From: Streptomyces malachitofuscus
GTDB lineage: Bacteria; Actinomycetota; Actinomycetes; Streptomycetales; Streptomycetaceae
NCBI RefSeq assembly: GCF_014650055.1
Contig: NZ_BMUF01000002.1
Span: forward strand, 310,001-374,000
Direction of reading: 5' to 3'
Length of the DNA stretch: 64,000 nucleotides
Shown here: positions 49,514-59,559 of the stretch, piece by piece
Layout of the letters: every line of letters begins with the position of its first letter
Position numbering within the stretch: the first letter of the stretch is position 1
The notes under the pieces: generated by a model
Told to the model about the DNA's origin: nothing
What the model saw: the letters and a program-made list of their open reading frames with translations, nothing else
The model's database searches: none
Position numbers and translations under genes: made by a program

Positions 49514-51196
49514 GTGACCAGTCGACACAGATCATCCGAGAGCGCAGTCTCCGCCACCGCGGACGCCGACTCCCTGTCCCCGCGCCGCCGTACGGTCGTC
49601 AAGGCAGCCGCCGCCACCGCGGCGCTGGCCGGACCGCTCGCCGCCGCACTGCCCGCCCGGGCGGCCCGGCAGGCCCCCGCCTTCCTGCACGGGGTCGCCT
49701 CCGGCGATCCGCTGCCGGACGGCATCCTGCTCTGGACCCGGGTGACCCCGGTACCGGAGGCGATACCCGGCTCGGGGCTCGGGCCCGATACCGAGGTGAG
49801 CTGGACCGTCGCCCGGGACAAGGCGTTCACCGAAGTCGTCGCGCGGGGCTCGACCCTCGCCACCGCCGCCTCCGACCACACCGTCAAGGCGGACATCCGC
49901 GGCCTGCAACCGGCCACCGACTACTGGTTCCGCTTCTCCTCCGGCGGCACCGACTCGCCCGCCGCCCGCACCCGCACCGCCCCGGCCGCCGACGCCGCCG
50001 TGCCCGGTCTCCGCTTCGGTGTGGTGTCCTGCTCCAACTGGGAGGCCGGGCACTTCTCCGCGTACCGTCATCTCGCGGCCCGGAGCGACCTGGACGCCTG
50101 GCTGCACCTGGGCGACTACATCTACGAGTACGCCACCGGCGAGTACGGCACCCGCGGCTCGGCCGTCCGTCCGCACGCCCCCGCCCACGAGATCGTCACC
50201 CTCGCCGACTACCGCGTCCGGCACGCCACGTACAGGACCGACCCCGACCTCCAGGCTCTGCACGCCAAGGCGCCGGTCGTCGCCATCTGGGACGACCACG
50301 AGATCGCCAACGACACCTGGTCGGGCGGTGCCGGGAACCACACCGAGGGCGCGGAGGGCACCTGGGCCGCCCGCCAGGCAGCCGCCAAGCAGGCCTACTT
50401 CGAGTGGATGCCGGTACGCCCCGCGCTGGCCGGCACCACCTACCGCCGGCTGCGCTTCGGCAGGCTCGCCGACCTGTCCCTGCTGGATCTGCGCTCGTTC
50501 CGCTCCCAGCAGGTCTCCACCGGCGACGGCGACGTCGACGACCCGGACCGCACGCTCACCGGACGTGCCCAGCTGGACTGGCTGAAGGCGGGCCTGGCGG
50601 CCTCCGACACCACCTGGCGGCTCGTCGGCACCTCGGTGATGATCTCGCCGTTCTCGGTGGGCTCCCTCCCCGCGAGCCTGCTGAAGCCCCTGGCGAAGCT
50701 GCTGGGCCTGCCGCAGGAAGGGCTCGCCCTCAACACCGACCAGTGGGACGGCTACACCGACGACCGCCGTGAACTCCTCGCCCATCTACGGGCGAACGCC
50801 ATCCGCAACACGGTCTTCCTCACCGGCGACATCCACATGGCGTGGGCCAACGACGTGCCGGTGAACGCCGGGACCTATCCGCTGTCGCCCTCCGCCGCCA
50901 CGGAGTTCGTCGTCACCTCGGTCACCTCCGACAACCTCGACGACATCGTCAGGGTTCCCGAGGGCACCGTCACCGCGCTCGCCTCCCCGCTCATCCGGGC
51001 CGCCAACCGGCACGTCCACTGGGTGGACACCGACCGCCACGGCTACGGCGTACTGGACATCACCGCCGAGCGGGCGCAGATGGACTACTACGTGCTGTCC
51101 AGCCGCACGGAGACGGACGCCACGGCGGCGTGGGCCCGCTCCTACCGCACCCGCAGCGGCACGCAGAAGGCCGAGCGCACCTACGACCCGGTCTGA
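49514..51196 (+). CDS. phoD: alkaline phosphatase D
   Basis: A secreted phosphatase/phosphodiesterase of about 560 aa. The Tat signal is [19 protein letters not shown] (twin arginines near residues 24-26), with likely cleavage after ARA near residue 50. The N-terminal domain ([23 protein letters not shown]) and the metallophosphatase core with [28 protein letters not shown] and GDIHMAW provide the Ca2+/Fe3+ ligands of PhoD enzymes. The GTG at 49514 gives the usual start; the ribosome-binding site is weak. Phosphate control is expected for the family, but I found no convincing PHO box. Confidence 0.95.
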   Translation: MTSRHRSSESAVSATADADSLSPRRRTVVKAAAATAALAGPLAAALPARAARQAPAFLHGVASGDPLPDGILLWTRVTPVPEAIPGSGLGPDTEVSWTVARDKAFTEVVARGSTLATAASDHTVKADIRGLQPATDYWFRFSSGGTDSPAARTRTAPAADAAVPGLRFGVVSCSNWEAGHFSAYRHLAARSDLDAWLHLGDYIYEYATGEYGTRGSAVRPHAPAHEIVTLADYRVRHATYRTDPDLQALHAKAPVVAIWDDHEIANDTWSGGAGNHTEGAEGTWAARQAAAKQAYFEWMPVRPALAGTTYRRLRFGRLADLSLLDLRSFRSQQVSTGDGDVDDPDRTLTGRAQLDWLKAGLAASDTTWRLVGTSVMISPFSVGSLPASLLKPLAKLLGLPQEGLALNTDQWDGYTDDRRELLAHLRANAIRNTVFLTGDIHMAWANDVPVNAGTYPLSPSAATEFVVTSVTSDNLDDIVRVPEGTVTALASPLIRAANRHVHWVDTDRHGYGVLDITAERAQMDYYVLSSRTETDATAAWARSYRTRSGTQKAERTYDPV

Positions 51197-51215
51197 CCGG
51201 TCCGGTCCGCCCGGT

Positions 51216-51791
51216 TCAGCTCTCCAGCGACCCGAGGAAGCCGAGAGCCACCCGCCAGGTGGCCTCGGCGGCCTCCTCGTCGTAGTCCGGCAGGTCCGGG
51301 TCGGTGTAGAGGTGGCCCGCGCCCGCGTACCGGTACACCTCGACGTCGGCACCGGCCCGGCCCATCAGCAGATACCAGGCGGTGAGCCAGTCGTCGGTCT
51401 CGAACGGGTCGGGCTCGGCGACGTGCAGCTGCACCGGCAGCTCGTCCACCGTGGTGTTCTCCGCGATGTCGGACGTGCCGTGCAGGAGCAGCAGTCCCCG
51501 AGCCTTCTCGTCGCCGAGGGCCAGCGTCTGGGCGACGGAGGCGCCGAAGGAGAATCCCGCGTACACCAGCCCGCGCTCCGAGTACGGCGCGGCGGCCAGC
51601 ACCGCCCGCTTCAGCAGCTCGTCCTTGCCGGTCTCCTCCTTGTACGCCATGCCCTCCTCGACCGAGTCGAACGTGCGGCCCTCGAAGAGGTCGGGCGTCC
51701 ACACCTCGTGTCCCGCCGCGCGCAGCCGGTCGGCGGCCCGGGCCACCGCGGGCCGCGGACCGTAGGTCGAGTGAAAGAGCATGATGTTCAT
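51216..51791 (-). CDS. dienelactone hydrolase family protein
   Basis: A 191-aa alpha/beta hydrolase. The nucleophile motif is GFSFG (S81), where classical dienelactone hydrolase has Cys. The acid probably lies in EPDPFETDDW and the histidine in GAGHLYTD. The N-terminus MNIMLFHSTYGPRPAV is typical of this actinobacterial subgroup. The substrate is unknown. The start is the ATG at 51789-51791; another ATG three codons upstream is possible. It is convergent with phoD and divergent from mscS. Confidence 0.85.
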   Translation of the reverse strand: MNIMLFHSTYGPRPAVARAADRLRAAGHEVWTPDLFEGRTFDSVEEGMAYKEETGKDELLKRAVLAAAPYSERGLVYAGFSFGASVAQTLALGDEKARGLLLLHGTSDIAENTTVDELPVQLHVAEPDPFETDDWLTAWYLLMGRAGADVEVYRYAGAGHLYTDPDLPDYDEEAAEATWRVALGFLGSLES

Positions 51792-51899
51792 GCAGCCCAT
51801 GGTGCCAGCCGGGTGTGAGGAACCCGGATCGCGGCAGTACCCGGGATGGTACGGAAGTCACATGTTCATGCCCGCGCGGAGCCGGTTAGGTTCGGGAGC

Positions 51900-53027
51900 A
51901 TGGATGACGTGCTCCGCCCACTGATCGTGGTCGGCGGATCGGTCGTGCTCACGCTGCTGCTCGGCTGGGCCACCGATCTGCTGCTGCGCAAGGCCGACGA
52001 ACGCCACCACGAGACGCCGCTGTGGGGCCTGCTGCGCCGCGGCCGTGTCCCCTACCAGCTGGTCCTCTGCGCGGCGCTGCTCAGAGGGTCGTACGACGAG
52101 GCGCGGCTGCTGCCGGACCACGAGGTCGCCATCGGCAGGATCCTGACGCTGGTGCTGATCGGTGCGGCCGCCTGGCTGGCGATCCGTGTCGCGGCGGCGG
52201 TCGTCGAGACGTCGTACTCGCGGTACGCCAGCAACCATCGCGAGCGGGATCCCGCCCGGGTGCGCCGGGTGCGCACCCAGGTGACGCTCATCCAGCGCGT
52301 GGTGACCGCGGTCGTCGGGGTGGTGGCGGTGGCCGCGATGCTGCTGACCTTCCCCGCGATGCGCGCGGCCGGGGCCTCGCTGCTGGCCTCGGCCGGCATC
52401 CTCGGCATCGTCGCCGGTGTTGCCGCCCAGTCCACGCTGGGCAACATGTTCGCCGGGCTGCAGATCGCCTTCGGCGACATGGTCCGCATCGGCGACACGG
52501 TGATCGTGGACGGCGAGTGGGGCACGGTGGAGGAGATCACCCTCACCTTCCTGACCGTCCGCACCTGGGACGAGCGCCGGATCACCATGCCGGTGTCGTA
52601 CTTCACGTCCAAGCCGTTCGAGAACTGGTCGCGCGGCACCCCGCAGATGACCGGCACCGTCTTCTGGCACCTCGACCACTCGGCCCCGCTGGACGCGATG
52701 CGCGACAAGCTCCGCGACATCCTCCGTGAATGCCCGGCCTGGGACGGCCGCGCCTACAACCTGACCGTGACGGACAGCACCCCCAGCACCATGGAGGTGC
52801 GGGCGCTGGCGACGGCCAAGGACGCGGACGACATCTGGACGGTGCGGGTCACGGTCCGCGAGCAGATGATCCGCTGGCTGACCGCCGAGCACCCCTACGC
52901 CCTGCCCCGGGTCAACGCGGCCGACGCGGTGCTGCCGCCCGGGTCCAACGGCCGGCGCTCCCCCGACGGTGTACCGGCGGCCCGCCGGGTGCACCAGCAT
53001 CCGAGGGAGCGCAGCGGTCCTCAGTGA
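51900..53027 (+). CDS. MscS-family mechanosensitive channel
   Basis: A 375-aa membrane protein with four predicted helices, the last (about residues 150-180) being the pore helix with AGASLLASAGILGIVAGVAAQSTLGNMFAG. This is followed by the conserved beta domain: IAFGDMVRIGDTVIVDGEWGTVEEITL. It opens under turgor stress to release solutes. The C-terminal tail is basic and disordered. The ATG follows GGGAGC. The 3' end overlaps the convergent SDR gene by 7 bp. Confidence 0.93.
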   Translation: MDDVLRPLIVVGGSVVLTLLLGWATDLLLRKADERHHETPLWGLLRRGRVPYQLVLCAALLRGSYDEARLLPDHEVAIGRILTLVLIGAAAWLAIRVAAAVVETSYSRYASNHRERDPARVRRVRTQVTLIQRVVTAVVGVVAVAAMLLTFPAMRAAGASLLASAGILGIVAGVAAQSTLGNMFAGLQIAFGDMVRIGDTVIVDGEWGTVEEITLTFLTVRTWDERRITMPVSYFTSKPFENWSRGTPQMTGTVFWHLDHSAPLDAMRDKLRDILRECPAWDGRAYNLTVTDSTPSTMEVRALATAKDADDIWTVRVTVREQMIRWLTAEHPYALPRVNAADAVLPPGSNGRRSPDGVPAARRVHQHPRERSGPQ

Positions 53028-53761
53028 CCGCGTTCGGCGCCGCCGTTGACCTGGATGATCTGCGAGGTGATGTGTCCGGCGCCCGGGGAGGCGAGCCAGT
53101 GCAGGGTCGCCGCGACATCCCCGGGCGTCCCCGGCCGCTTGTCCGACGTCTCGGCGATCAGCCGGGCCCGCCGCTCCTCGTCCATGCCGTCGCCGAAGAA
53201 CTCCGTGTCCTCGATGTAGCCGGGGGCGACCACGTTGACGGTGATGCCGTGCGGGCCGAGACTCCGGGCGAGGTCATGGGCATACGGGTGCAGCGACGCC
53301 TTGGCCGCCGCGTACGACCCCCGTCCGGAGCCGCGGTAGGCCGCGATGGAGCTGAGGAACAGCACCCGGCCGCCGGGCTCGGCGAGCCGGTCCTTCAGGG
53401 CCTCCGTGAGGAGCACGGCGGTCAGCACATTGAGCCGGAAGTTGACCGTCCACTCGCGGGCGACCGCGTCGAGCGGGTCGTCGCCGCCGACCGGTGGTTC
53501 CAGCAGCCCGTTGCCCCCGGCACTGTGGATCAGTACGTCCACGGCCCCGAACTCGCGGCCCACGAAGCCCGCCACACCCCGGACGGCCTCCGGGTCGGCC
53601 AGGTCGGCGGCGTAGGTCAGGGCGCCCGGCACCTCCGCACGCTCCAGGACGTCCTTGCGCCGGCCGAGCAGCAGCACCTGGTCGCCGTCCGCGGCGAACA
53701 CCCGCGCGGTGGCCAGTCCGATGCCGGTACCGCCCCCGCTGATCACAACGTTCCGAGTCAT
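53021..53761 (-). CDS. SDR-family oxidoreductase
   Basis: A 246-aa short-chain dehydrogenase/reductase. The cofactor loop is GGGTGIG (residues 9-15). Catalytic residues are S137 or S138, Y150 and K154 (YAAAK). The arginines in LLGRRKD suggest a preference for NADPH. The C-terminal VNGG is typical of the family; the closest functional type looks like FabG-like reductases, but the substrate is unknown. It is encoded 49 bp downstream of the antiporter gene. Confidence 0.92.
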   Translation of the reverse strand: MTRNVVISGGGTGIGLATARVFAADGDQVLLLGRRKDVLERAEVPGALTYAADLADPEAVRGVAGFVGREFGAVDVLIHSAGGNGLLEPPVGGDDPLDAVAREWTVNFRLNVLTAVLLTEALKDRLAEPGGRVLFLSSIAAYRGSGRGSYAAAKASLHPYAHDLARSLGPHGITVNVVAPGYIEDTEFFGDGMDEERRARLIAETSDKRPGTPGDVAATLHWLASPGAGHITSQIIQVNGGAERGH

Positions 53762-53810
53762 GCCCAGACCCTACAAACCGACCGCCGCCGACGCCTGTGT
53801 CTGCGCGCGC

Positions 53811-55397
53811 TCACCGCAGACTCCGCACGTCCAGATGGCGCAGCACCCGGTCCACCACCTCGGGGTCGGCGCCCTGTTCGCTGCGGGCCGACAGCACCTC
53901 GTGCCGGGCGGCGCTCAGCATCTCCGCCTCGATGCGCCGCACCCGCTTCAGCCGCCGCGCCCGCTGCCGGGTCGCCTCCCGCCTCTCGTCCTCCGCCATG
54001 TCCGGGTTGATCCGCACCCCGACGTCGTAGGCCCTGCGCAGCATCTGCTCGGACAGCTCCTCCGGCAGGTCCTCGACGTCCTCGATCTCCCGCAGCCTCC
54101 GCTTCGCCGCCTTCGCCGCCCGGACCGCCAGCCGGCGCTCGAACTCCTTCTCGCGCCCGGTGTCGCCCCGCACGCCGAGCCGGTTCACCAGCCACGGCAG
54201 GGACAGTCCCTGCACCAGCAGCGTGGCCAGCACCACGCCGAACGCGATGAAGACCATCTCGCCCCGGGCGGGGAAGTCGCCACCGCTGTCGGTCTCGAGG
54301 GGAATGGCGAGGACCAGCGCGACGGAGGCCACCCCGCGCATGCCCGACCACCACATCACCACGGTCTCGCGCCAGCTCACCGGGATGTCCTCGCCGACGT
54401 CCCGCGCGGTGTGCAGCCGCTTCGTCAGCCAGGTCGCCGGCAGCAGCCACGCCAGCCGGACCAGGACGACCACGCCCACGACCGCCGCCGCCCAGGTGAG
54501 CAGCTCTCCCCAGTGGCCCTCCGCGGTGTCGACCGCGTTGTGCAGTTCGAGGCCGACCAGGCCGAACGCGACGCCGGTGACGAGGGTGTCCACGATGTCC
54601 CAGAAGGTGTGCCCGGCGAGCCGGGCCATGACGTCGTCGGCGTCGGTGGCGTACTCCACGAGGAACAGCGCGGTGACGAGCACCCCGAGCACGCCCGAGC
54701 CGTGCAGTTCCTCGGCCAGGACGTAGGAGGCGAACGGCACGAGGAGGGTCAGGGCCACCTGGAGGGTGGGGTCCCCGAGCAGGCTCATCAGCTTGTTGGT
54801 GCCCCAGCCGAGCACGAGCCCGACCACGACCGCCACGACGGCCGACAGCACCAGGTCGAGACCGGCCTCCCAGGGCGAGAAGGTGCCGCTCACGGCGGCG
54901 GCGATCGCCACGTGGTAGAGCACGATGGCGGTGACGTCGTTGAACAGACCCTCGCCCTCCAGGATCGACACCAGCCGGCGCGGCAGCCCCAGCTTCCCGG
55001 CGACGGCGGTCGCCGCGACCGGGTCGGGCGGCGCCACCAGGGCGCCCAGGGCGACGGCGGCGGCCAGCGGCAGCCCCGGCACGATCGCGTGGGCGACGAC
55101 GGCCACACAGAGCGTGGTGACGAAGACCAGCGCCACGGCCAGCAGGAGGATCGGCCGGACGTTCGCCGCGAACTGGCGCCAGGACGTCCGGCGCACGGCG
55201 GCGTAGAGCAGGGGCGGCAGCACCAACGGAAGGATCAGTTCCGGCGGGACGTCGACGTTCGGGACGAACTCCAGCAGCGCCAGCACGATCCCGAGGACCG
55301 TCATCAGCACCGGCGCCGGCAGCCGGAGCCGCTCCCCCACCGGGACGCTCACCACGGCCCCGAGCAACAGGACGAAGAGCAGGGCCAACTGATCCAC
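53811..55397 (-). CDS. Na+/H+ antiporter (CPA1 family)
   Basis: A 528-aa protein with about 12 helices. Ion-binding acids are in APPDPVAATAVAGKLGLPRR and EGEGLFNDVTAIVLYHVA, the CPA1 hallmarks. The C-terminal 120 residues form a charged, helical cytoplasmic regulatory domain (FERRLAVRAAKAAKRRLREIE...). It exports Na+ in exchange for H+. The GTG start follows GGGAGCGCTGACC. The SDR gene follows on the same strand. Confidence 0.94.
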   Translation of the reverse strand: MDQLALLFVLLLGAVVSVPVGERLRLPAPVLMTVLGIVLALLEFVPNVDVPPELILPLVLPPLLYAAVRRTSWRQFAANVRPILLLAVALVFVTTLCVAVVAHAIVPGLPLAAAVALGALVAPPDPVAATAVAGKLGLPRRLVSILEGEGLFNDVTAIVLYHVAIAAAVSGTFSPWEAGLDLVLSAVVAVVVGLVLGWGTNKLMSLLGDPTLQVALTLLVPFASYVLAEELHGSGVLGVLVTALFLVEYATDADDVMARLAGHTFWDIVDTLVTGVAFGLVGLELHNAVDTAEGHWGELLTWAAAVVGVVVLVRLAWLLPATWLTKRLHTARDVGEDIPVSWRETVVMWWSGMRGVASVALVLAIPLETDSGGDFPARGEMVFIAFGVVLATLLVQGLSLPWLVNRLGVRGDTGREKEFERRLAVRAAKAAKRRLREIEDVEDLPEELSEQMLRRAYDVGVRINPDMAEDERREATRQRARRLKRVRRIEAEMLSAARHEVLSARSEQGADPEVVDRVLRHLDVRSLR

Positions 55398-55484
55398 GGT
55401 CAGCGCTCCCGGGGGTCGACGGTCGGTCAGCGGACTTCCAGCCTGCCACGCCGCCGCCCCACCAGGACGTTTACGGGATCCGGC

Positions 55485-55952
55485 CTACAGCGCGCGCCGC
55501 ATCGCCCGGTGCGGCATCCCCGCGTCCGGGAACTCGGGGCCGTAGGCCTCGTAGCCCAGCCGCTCGTAGAAGCCGAGGGCGTGGGTCTGCGCGTGCAGGT
55601 CGACGGCGGTGAGCCCGTGGTCGCGAGCCGCCTCCTCGATGGCCCGCACCAGGGCCGCCCCGACGCCGAGACCGCGCGCCTCGCGCGTCACCGCGAGCCG
55701 GCCCAGGGAGCCGACCGCCGGGTCGCCGCCGTTCTTCGCCGCGGCCGCCGCGCCGTGCAACAGCCGTCCGGTGCCGAGCGGTGTGCCGTCCTCCCGGATC
55801 GCCAGCACATGCACCGCGCCGGCGTCGTGGGCGTCGTACTCGATGTCCTCGGGGACGCCCTGCTCGGCGACGAAGACGTCCTTGCGCACGGCGAAGCACG
55901 CCTCGCGGTCCGCGGGCCCGTGCGCCACGCGGACGACGTACGGGCGGGTCAT
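55485..55952 (-). CDS. GNAT-family N-acetyltransferase
   Basis: A 155-aa acetyltransferase with motif A near [27 protein letters not shown] (acetyl-CoA-binding R-x-x-G-x-G/A) and the C-terminal [13 protein letters not shown] typical of the ElaA-like group. The substrate is unknown. The ATG (55950-55952) overlaps the stop of the RluA-family gene as ATGA and follows CGAGGAGACC, so the two proteins are made together. Confidence 0.92.
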   Translation of the reverse strand: MTRPYVVRVAHGPADREACFAVRKDVFVAEQGVPEDIEYDAHDAGAVHVLAIREDGTPLGTGRLLHGAAAAAKNGGDPAVGSLGRLAVTREARGLGVGAALVRAIEEAARDHGLTAVDLHAQTHALGFYERLGYEAYGPEFPDAGMPHRAMRRAL

Positions 55953-56893
55953 GCGTAGGTCTCCTCGCGGACCTGGTCCAGGGCCTTCTGCAGGTCCTCG
56001 GGGTAGTCGCAGCCGAACTCCACCCACTGCCCGTCACCGGGGTGCTCGAAGCCGAGCCGCACCGCGTGCAGCCACTGACGGGTCAGGCGGAGCCGCTTGG
56101 CGAGCGTGGGGTCGGCGCCGTAGGTGAGGTCGCCGACGCAGGGGTGCCGGTGGGCGGCCATGTGGACGCGGATCTGGTGCGTGCGGCCGGTCTCCAGCTT
56201 GACGTCGAGGAGGGAGGCGGCGCGGAAGGCCTCGATGAGGTCGTAGTGGGTGACGGACGGCTTGCCGTCGGCGGTGACCGCCCACTTGTAGTCGTGCTGC
56301 GGGTGGCGGCCGATGGGGGCGTCGATGGTGCCGCTGGTGGGGTCGGGGTGCCCCTGGACGAGCGTGTGGTAGCGCTTGTCGACCGTGCGCTCCTTGAACT
56401 GGCGCTTCAGCGACGTGTACGCGTACTCCGACTTGGCGACCACCATCAGCCCGGAGGTGCCGACGTCGAGGCGGTGCACGATCCCCTGGCGCTCGGCGGC
56501 GCCGGACGTCGAGATGCGGTACCCGGCGGCGGCGAGACCGCCGATCACCGTGGGACCGGTCCAGCCGGGCGAGGGGTGAGCGGCGACGCCGACGGGCTTG
56601 ACGATCACGACGACGTCGTCGTCGTCGTGCACGATCTCCATGCCCTCGACCGGCTCGGCGACGACCTGCACCGGCGCGGGCGCCTGCGGCATCTCCACCT
56701 CGAGCCAGGCACCGCCGCTGACCCGCTCGGACTTGCCGACCACCGATCCGTCGACCGTGACCTTCCCCGCCGCGGCGAGCTCGGCGGCCTTGGTGCGGGA
56801 GAAGCCGAACATCCGGGAGATGGCGGCGTCGACGCGCTCGCCCTCCAGGCCGTCGGGCACGGGCAGGGTACGGATCTCGGGAATCGTGCTCAC
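55949..56893 (-). CDS. RluA-family 23S rRNA pseudouridine synthase
   Basis: A 314-aa enzyme. The N-terminal S4 RNA-binding domain (about residues 18-68: [30 protein letters not shown]) is followed by the catalytic domain. The catalytic aspartate is D143 in [10 protein letters not shown], and [21 protein letters not shown] is a conserved block. It is most like RluD, which modifies helix 69 of 23S rRNA; the exact site is inferred. It is just downstream of lspA (43-bp gap). Confidence 0.93.
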   Translation of the reverse strand: MSTIPEIRTLPVPDGLEGERVDAAISRMFGFSRTKAAELAAAGKVTVDGSVVGKSERVSGGAWLEVEMPQAPAPVQVVAEPVEGMEIVHDDDDVVVIVKPVGVAAHPSPGWTGPTVIGGLAAAGYRISTSGAAERQGIVHRLDVGTSGLMVVAKSEYAYTSLKRQFKERTVDKRYHTLVQGHPDPTSGTIDAPIGRHPQHDYKWAVTADGKPSVTHYDLIEAFRAASLLDVKLETGRTHQIRVHMAAHRHPCVGDLTYGADPTLAKRLRLTRQWLHAVRLGFEHPGDGQWVEFGCDYPEDLQKALDQVREETYA

Positions 56894-56936
56894 CCGTCGA
56901 GTATGCCGGACGGGTCCGGCAACCCCGTACGCGCGT

Positions 56937-57548
56937 TCAGTCCTTGTGGACGGTGCCGTCCGGGTCGAGGCCCCGGAACGACAGCAGCACGATCAAAATG
57001 CCGCCGCACACGATCGCCGAGTCCGCCAGGTTGAACACGGCGAAGTGCTTGGGCGCGATGAAGTCGACCACCGCGCCCTCGAAGACACCCGGGGAGCGGA
57101 AGATCCGGTCGGTGAGGTTGCCGAGGGCACCGCCCAGGAGCAGGCCGAGCGCGATCGCCCAGGGCAGGCTGTAGAGCTTGCGGGCGAGGCGGATGATCAC
57201 CACGATCACGGCCGCGGCGATCACCGTGAAGATCACGGTGAAGGCCTCGCCGAAGCCGAAGGCCGCGCCGGCGTTGCGGATCGCCTCGAACCTCAGCCAG
57301 TCCCCGATGATCTCGATGGGCTCGTGGTGCTCCAGCTTGGCGACCACGATCATCTTGCTGATCAGATCGAGGGCATAGGCGAAGACGGCGACGGCGAAGA
57401 GCACGGCGACCCGCCGCTTGCCGCGGGGCCGCTCGGTCTCCGCCGCCGTCCCGTCGGTGCCGGCCCGCTCCTGCCCGTCCCGGTCCTGCTCGTCCCGGTC
57501 CGCGTCCGGGGTGTCCGGCGTACCGATGATGCGCTCCGCCTCTGCCAC
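56937..57548 (-). CDS. lspA: lipoprotein signal peptidase (signal peptidase II)
   Basis: A 203-aa aspartic membrane protease that removes signal peptides from lipid-modified prolipoproteins, acting after Lgt (also in this window). Four helices follow a 44-residue polar, acidic N-terminal extension. Conserved parts are [11 protein letters not shown] and [11 protein letters not shown]; the catalytic aspartates are in [11 protein letters not shown] and [10 protein letters not shown]. The GTG start follows GAGGGACTCAC. It sits between the DksA-like gene and the RluA-family gene, all leftward. Confidence 0.96.
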   Translation of the reverse strand: MAEAERIIGTPDTPDADRDEQDRDGQERAGTDGTAAETERPRGKRRVAVLFAVAVFAYALDLISKMIVVAKLEHHEPIEIIGDWLRFEAIRNAGAAFGFGEAFTVIFTVIAAAVIVVIIRLARKLYSLPWAIALGLLLGGALGNLTDRIFRSPGVFEGAVVDFIAPKHFAVFNLADSAIVCGGILIVLLSFRGLDPDGTVHKD

Positions 57549-57613
57549 GTGAGTCCCTCAGCCTAGGTACCTGACTGAGGACGAGGGTACGGCACGACCT
57601 GCGGGGCCGCCGA

Positions 57614-58981
57614 TCAGTACCGGCGCTCCTGCTTCTGCTTGCACTCGACGCACAGGGTGGCCCGGGGGAAGGCCTGCATACGGGCCTTTCCGATGGGGTT
57701 GCCGCAGCTCTCGCACAGGCCGTAGGTGCCGGCGTCGAGGCGCTGGAGGGCGCGCTCGAACTGGCTGAGCATCTCCCGCGCGTTCGCGGCCAGCGCGAGT
57801 TCGTGCTCGCGCGTGATGTTCTTGGTGCCGGTGTCGGCGTCGTCGTCGCCCGCGCCGTCGCCGGAGTCCCGCATCAGGCCGGCCAGCGACTGCTCGGAGG
57901 AGATGATCTCCTCGCGCAGCCGCAGCACCTCGGACATCAGCTCGGCCCGGGCCTCCTCGACCTCTTCCGGAGTCCAGGGCTCCTCGCCCGGGCGCACCGC
58001 GAGCTCGCCCGGCTCCGCCGCGCCGATCCGGGCCTTGGGTACGGCGGTCTTCGCCGCCGTGGCCGCCGTGGCCGCCGGGCCAGGGGTCTTCTTCGCACCC
58101 ACCGTCGTCACTCCCGTCTGCGCCGCGGCCTCGGCCGCGCCCGCGTCATCGGCCGCGCTGTGCCCGGCCACATCCTGAGTGGACCCACTGGTCCCGGCAG
58201 CGCCCTCGCGCTCCCCACCGGAGCCGCCGCGCCGCGCGGCAGCCCCCTCCCGCGCCCCCGCCTTCCCGGCCGCCCGCGCGGACGTCCCCTCGTGCGCCTC
58301 GTCCCGCCCGGATGCCACCGCCTCGGAAGCGGCACCCGCCGATCGGCCGGGCGTCTTCTTCGCCGGGGCCTTCTTGGAGGCGGCCTTCTTGGCCGACGCC
58401 TTCTTCGCGGGCGACTTCCCCGCCGCCGCCTTCTTGCCGGGCGCCTGCTTGCCGGGCGCCTTCTTGCCGGGCGCCTTCTTGCCGGGCGCCTGCTTCGCCG
58501 GAGCCCCTTCCGGCGCTCCCCCGTCGGCAGGCGTCACCTGCGCCGAGACGCCCGCGGGCGCCTTCATCGAGGCCGCTTTCCCGGCGGCCACCTTCTTGGC
58601 CGGTGCCTTCTTGGCCGAGGCCTTCTTGGCCGGCGCCCTCCTGGCGGCGACCTCCCCGGGTGGCAGATTCCCCGTGGGGCCCGCCCCCGACGCCGCCTCC
58701 CCCGCAGGCACCCCCTGCGCCGACGCACCCGCGGGCGGCGTGCGTGCCGCCGAGTGCCCCGCAGACGCCTCCTTCGCGGCGGCCTCCCCGGGCGGCGGGT
58801 TCTCCGCGGAGCCCGCCCCCGACGCACCAGCGGCCGGCTTCTTCGCCGTGGAGTGCGGACCAGGTCTCTCCATCCCCGCGGGCGGCTTCGCGCCCGCGTC
58901 CCTGGGGGCGCCGCCGCCCGGAGCCGGGCCGGGCCCGCCGGACGGCGCCGACTGCTGTACAGCGGTCCTCTTCGCCACCAT
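57614..58981 (-). CDS. TraR/DksA-type zinc-finger protein with long H1-like N-terminal tail
   Basis: A 455-aa protein. Residues about 1-330 are low-complexity, rich in Ala, Lys, Pro and Gly, with repeats such as PGKKAPGKK, KKASAKKA and KKAPAKKT like those of histone H1. The C-terminal 125 residues are a DksA/TraR domain: a coiled-coil-like segment (EEARAELMSEVLRLREEI...), an acidic loop and a C4 zinc finger (C423, C426, C444, C447). DksA-type proteins act at the RNA polymerase secondary channel; the tail suggests nucleic-acid binding, which is inference. The ATG follows GAAGGGG. The terminal zinc finger is intact. Confidence 0.88.
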   Translation of the reverse strand: MVAKRTAVQQSAPSGGPGPAPGGGAPRDAGAKPPAGMERPGPHSTAKKPAAGASGAGSAENPPPGEAAAKEASAGHSAARTPPAGASAQGVPAGEAASGAGPTGNLPPGEVAARRAPAKKASAKKAPAKKVAAGKAASMKAPAGVSAQVTPADGGAPEGAPAKQAPGKKAPGKKAPGKQAPGKKAAAGKSPAKKASAKKAASKKAPAKKTPGRSAGAASEAVASGRDEAHEGTSARAAGKAGAREGAAARRGGSGGEREGAAGTSGSTQDVAGHSAADDAGAAEAAAQTGVTTVGAKKTPGPAATAATAAKTAVPKARIGAAEPGELAVRPGEEPWTPEEVEEARAELMSEVLRLREEIISSEQSLAGLMRDSGDGAGDDDADTGTKNITREHELALAANAREMLSQFERALQRLDAGTYGLCESCGNPIGKARMQAFPRATLCVECKQKQERRY

Positions 58982-59263
58982 GGCCGCGGCCCCTTCACAT
59001 ATTGTGATCTTGCGCGCGAATCGTGCTGGGACGATAAATCGACTTGAGTCCCGCGGCAACGGGGCGCACCGCCCGATTCCCCCGCCCCGCGGACGCCGCG
59101 CGGCGAGCCTGCATCCGTTGTGCCCAGCTCCCCGCCGGGTATGCCGACCCGGCGCACGTCCGAGGATCCGAACACGCGTACCTCGCCATTCGGGGCATGC
59201 CAGGGCATACGCCCACCGGAAAACCGTCGGCCGTTGTCCGCGCCGCGCCGTACACTGGGCGGA
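58982..59263. promoter_or_regulatory. divergent promoter region of the DksA-like gene and ileS
   Basis: No gene is visible. TCACATATTGTGA (58995-59007), with 5-bp inverted arms, lies 14 bp upstream of the DksA-like ATG. TACACT at 59251-59256 is a plausible -10 box for ileS, placing the transcript start at about 59263, where T-box stem I begins. No clear -35 box could be chosen. Confidence 0.5.
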
Positions 59264-59559
59264 GCGAGAAGCGTGGATGGGGACGAGTAGCGGCGTACGC
59301 AGCCCAGAGCGACCCGGGGACGGTGTGAGCCCGGGGGCGAGCGCGACGTGAAGATCACCCCGGAGCCGCCGGAAGAAACCCCGTACGGGGCGGTAGAACC
59401 GGCATCGCGACCCCAATGAGGGGGCTCACCGGAGCGGACGATGCACCGGGGAGCCAAGGAGGGTGGTACCGCGGGAGCGCGCCGACGGCGGCGTAGAGAT
59501 CGAAACAGCTCTCGTCCCTCCGGACGGAAGGCAGCAAGTCCGCCGGAGGAAGCCCGCTG
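59264..59559 (+). promoter_or_regulatory. T-box riboswitch of ileS (translational type)
   Basis: The leader senses uncharged tRNA(Ile). The near-consensus T-box GGGTGGTACCGCGGG is at 59461-59475. The probable specifier codon ATC (Ile) is at 59354-59356 in the stem I region (GTGAAGATCACC). Near the start codon CCTCCGG (59517-59523) can pair with CCGGAGG (59543-59549), which is the ribosome-binding site of ileS. The switch therefore acts on translation initiation, as known for actinobacterial ileS T-boxes, not on transcription termination. Confidence 0.92.

Noticed and set aside
57557..57590. Terminator between the DksA-like gene and lspA
   Set aside because: Only a 6-bp CCTCAG/CTGAGG stem with a 13-base loop; too weak to call.
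58995..59007. CRP-type site before the DksA-like gene
   Set aside because: The arms are in TCACA-n3-TGTGA order, the reverse of the CRP consensus TGTGA-n6-TCACA.
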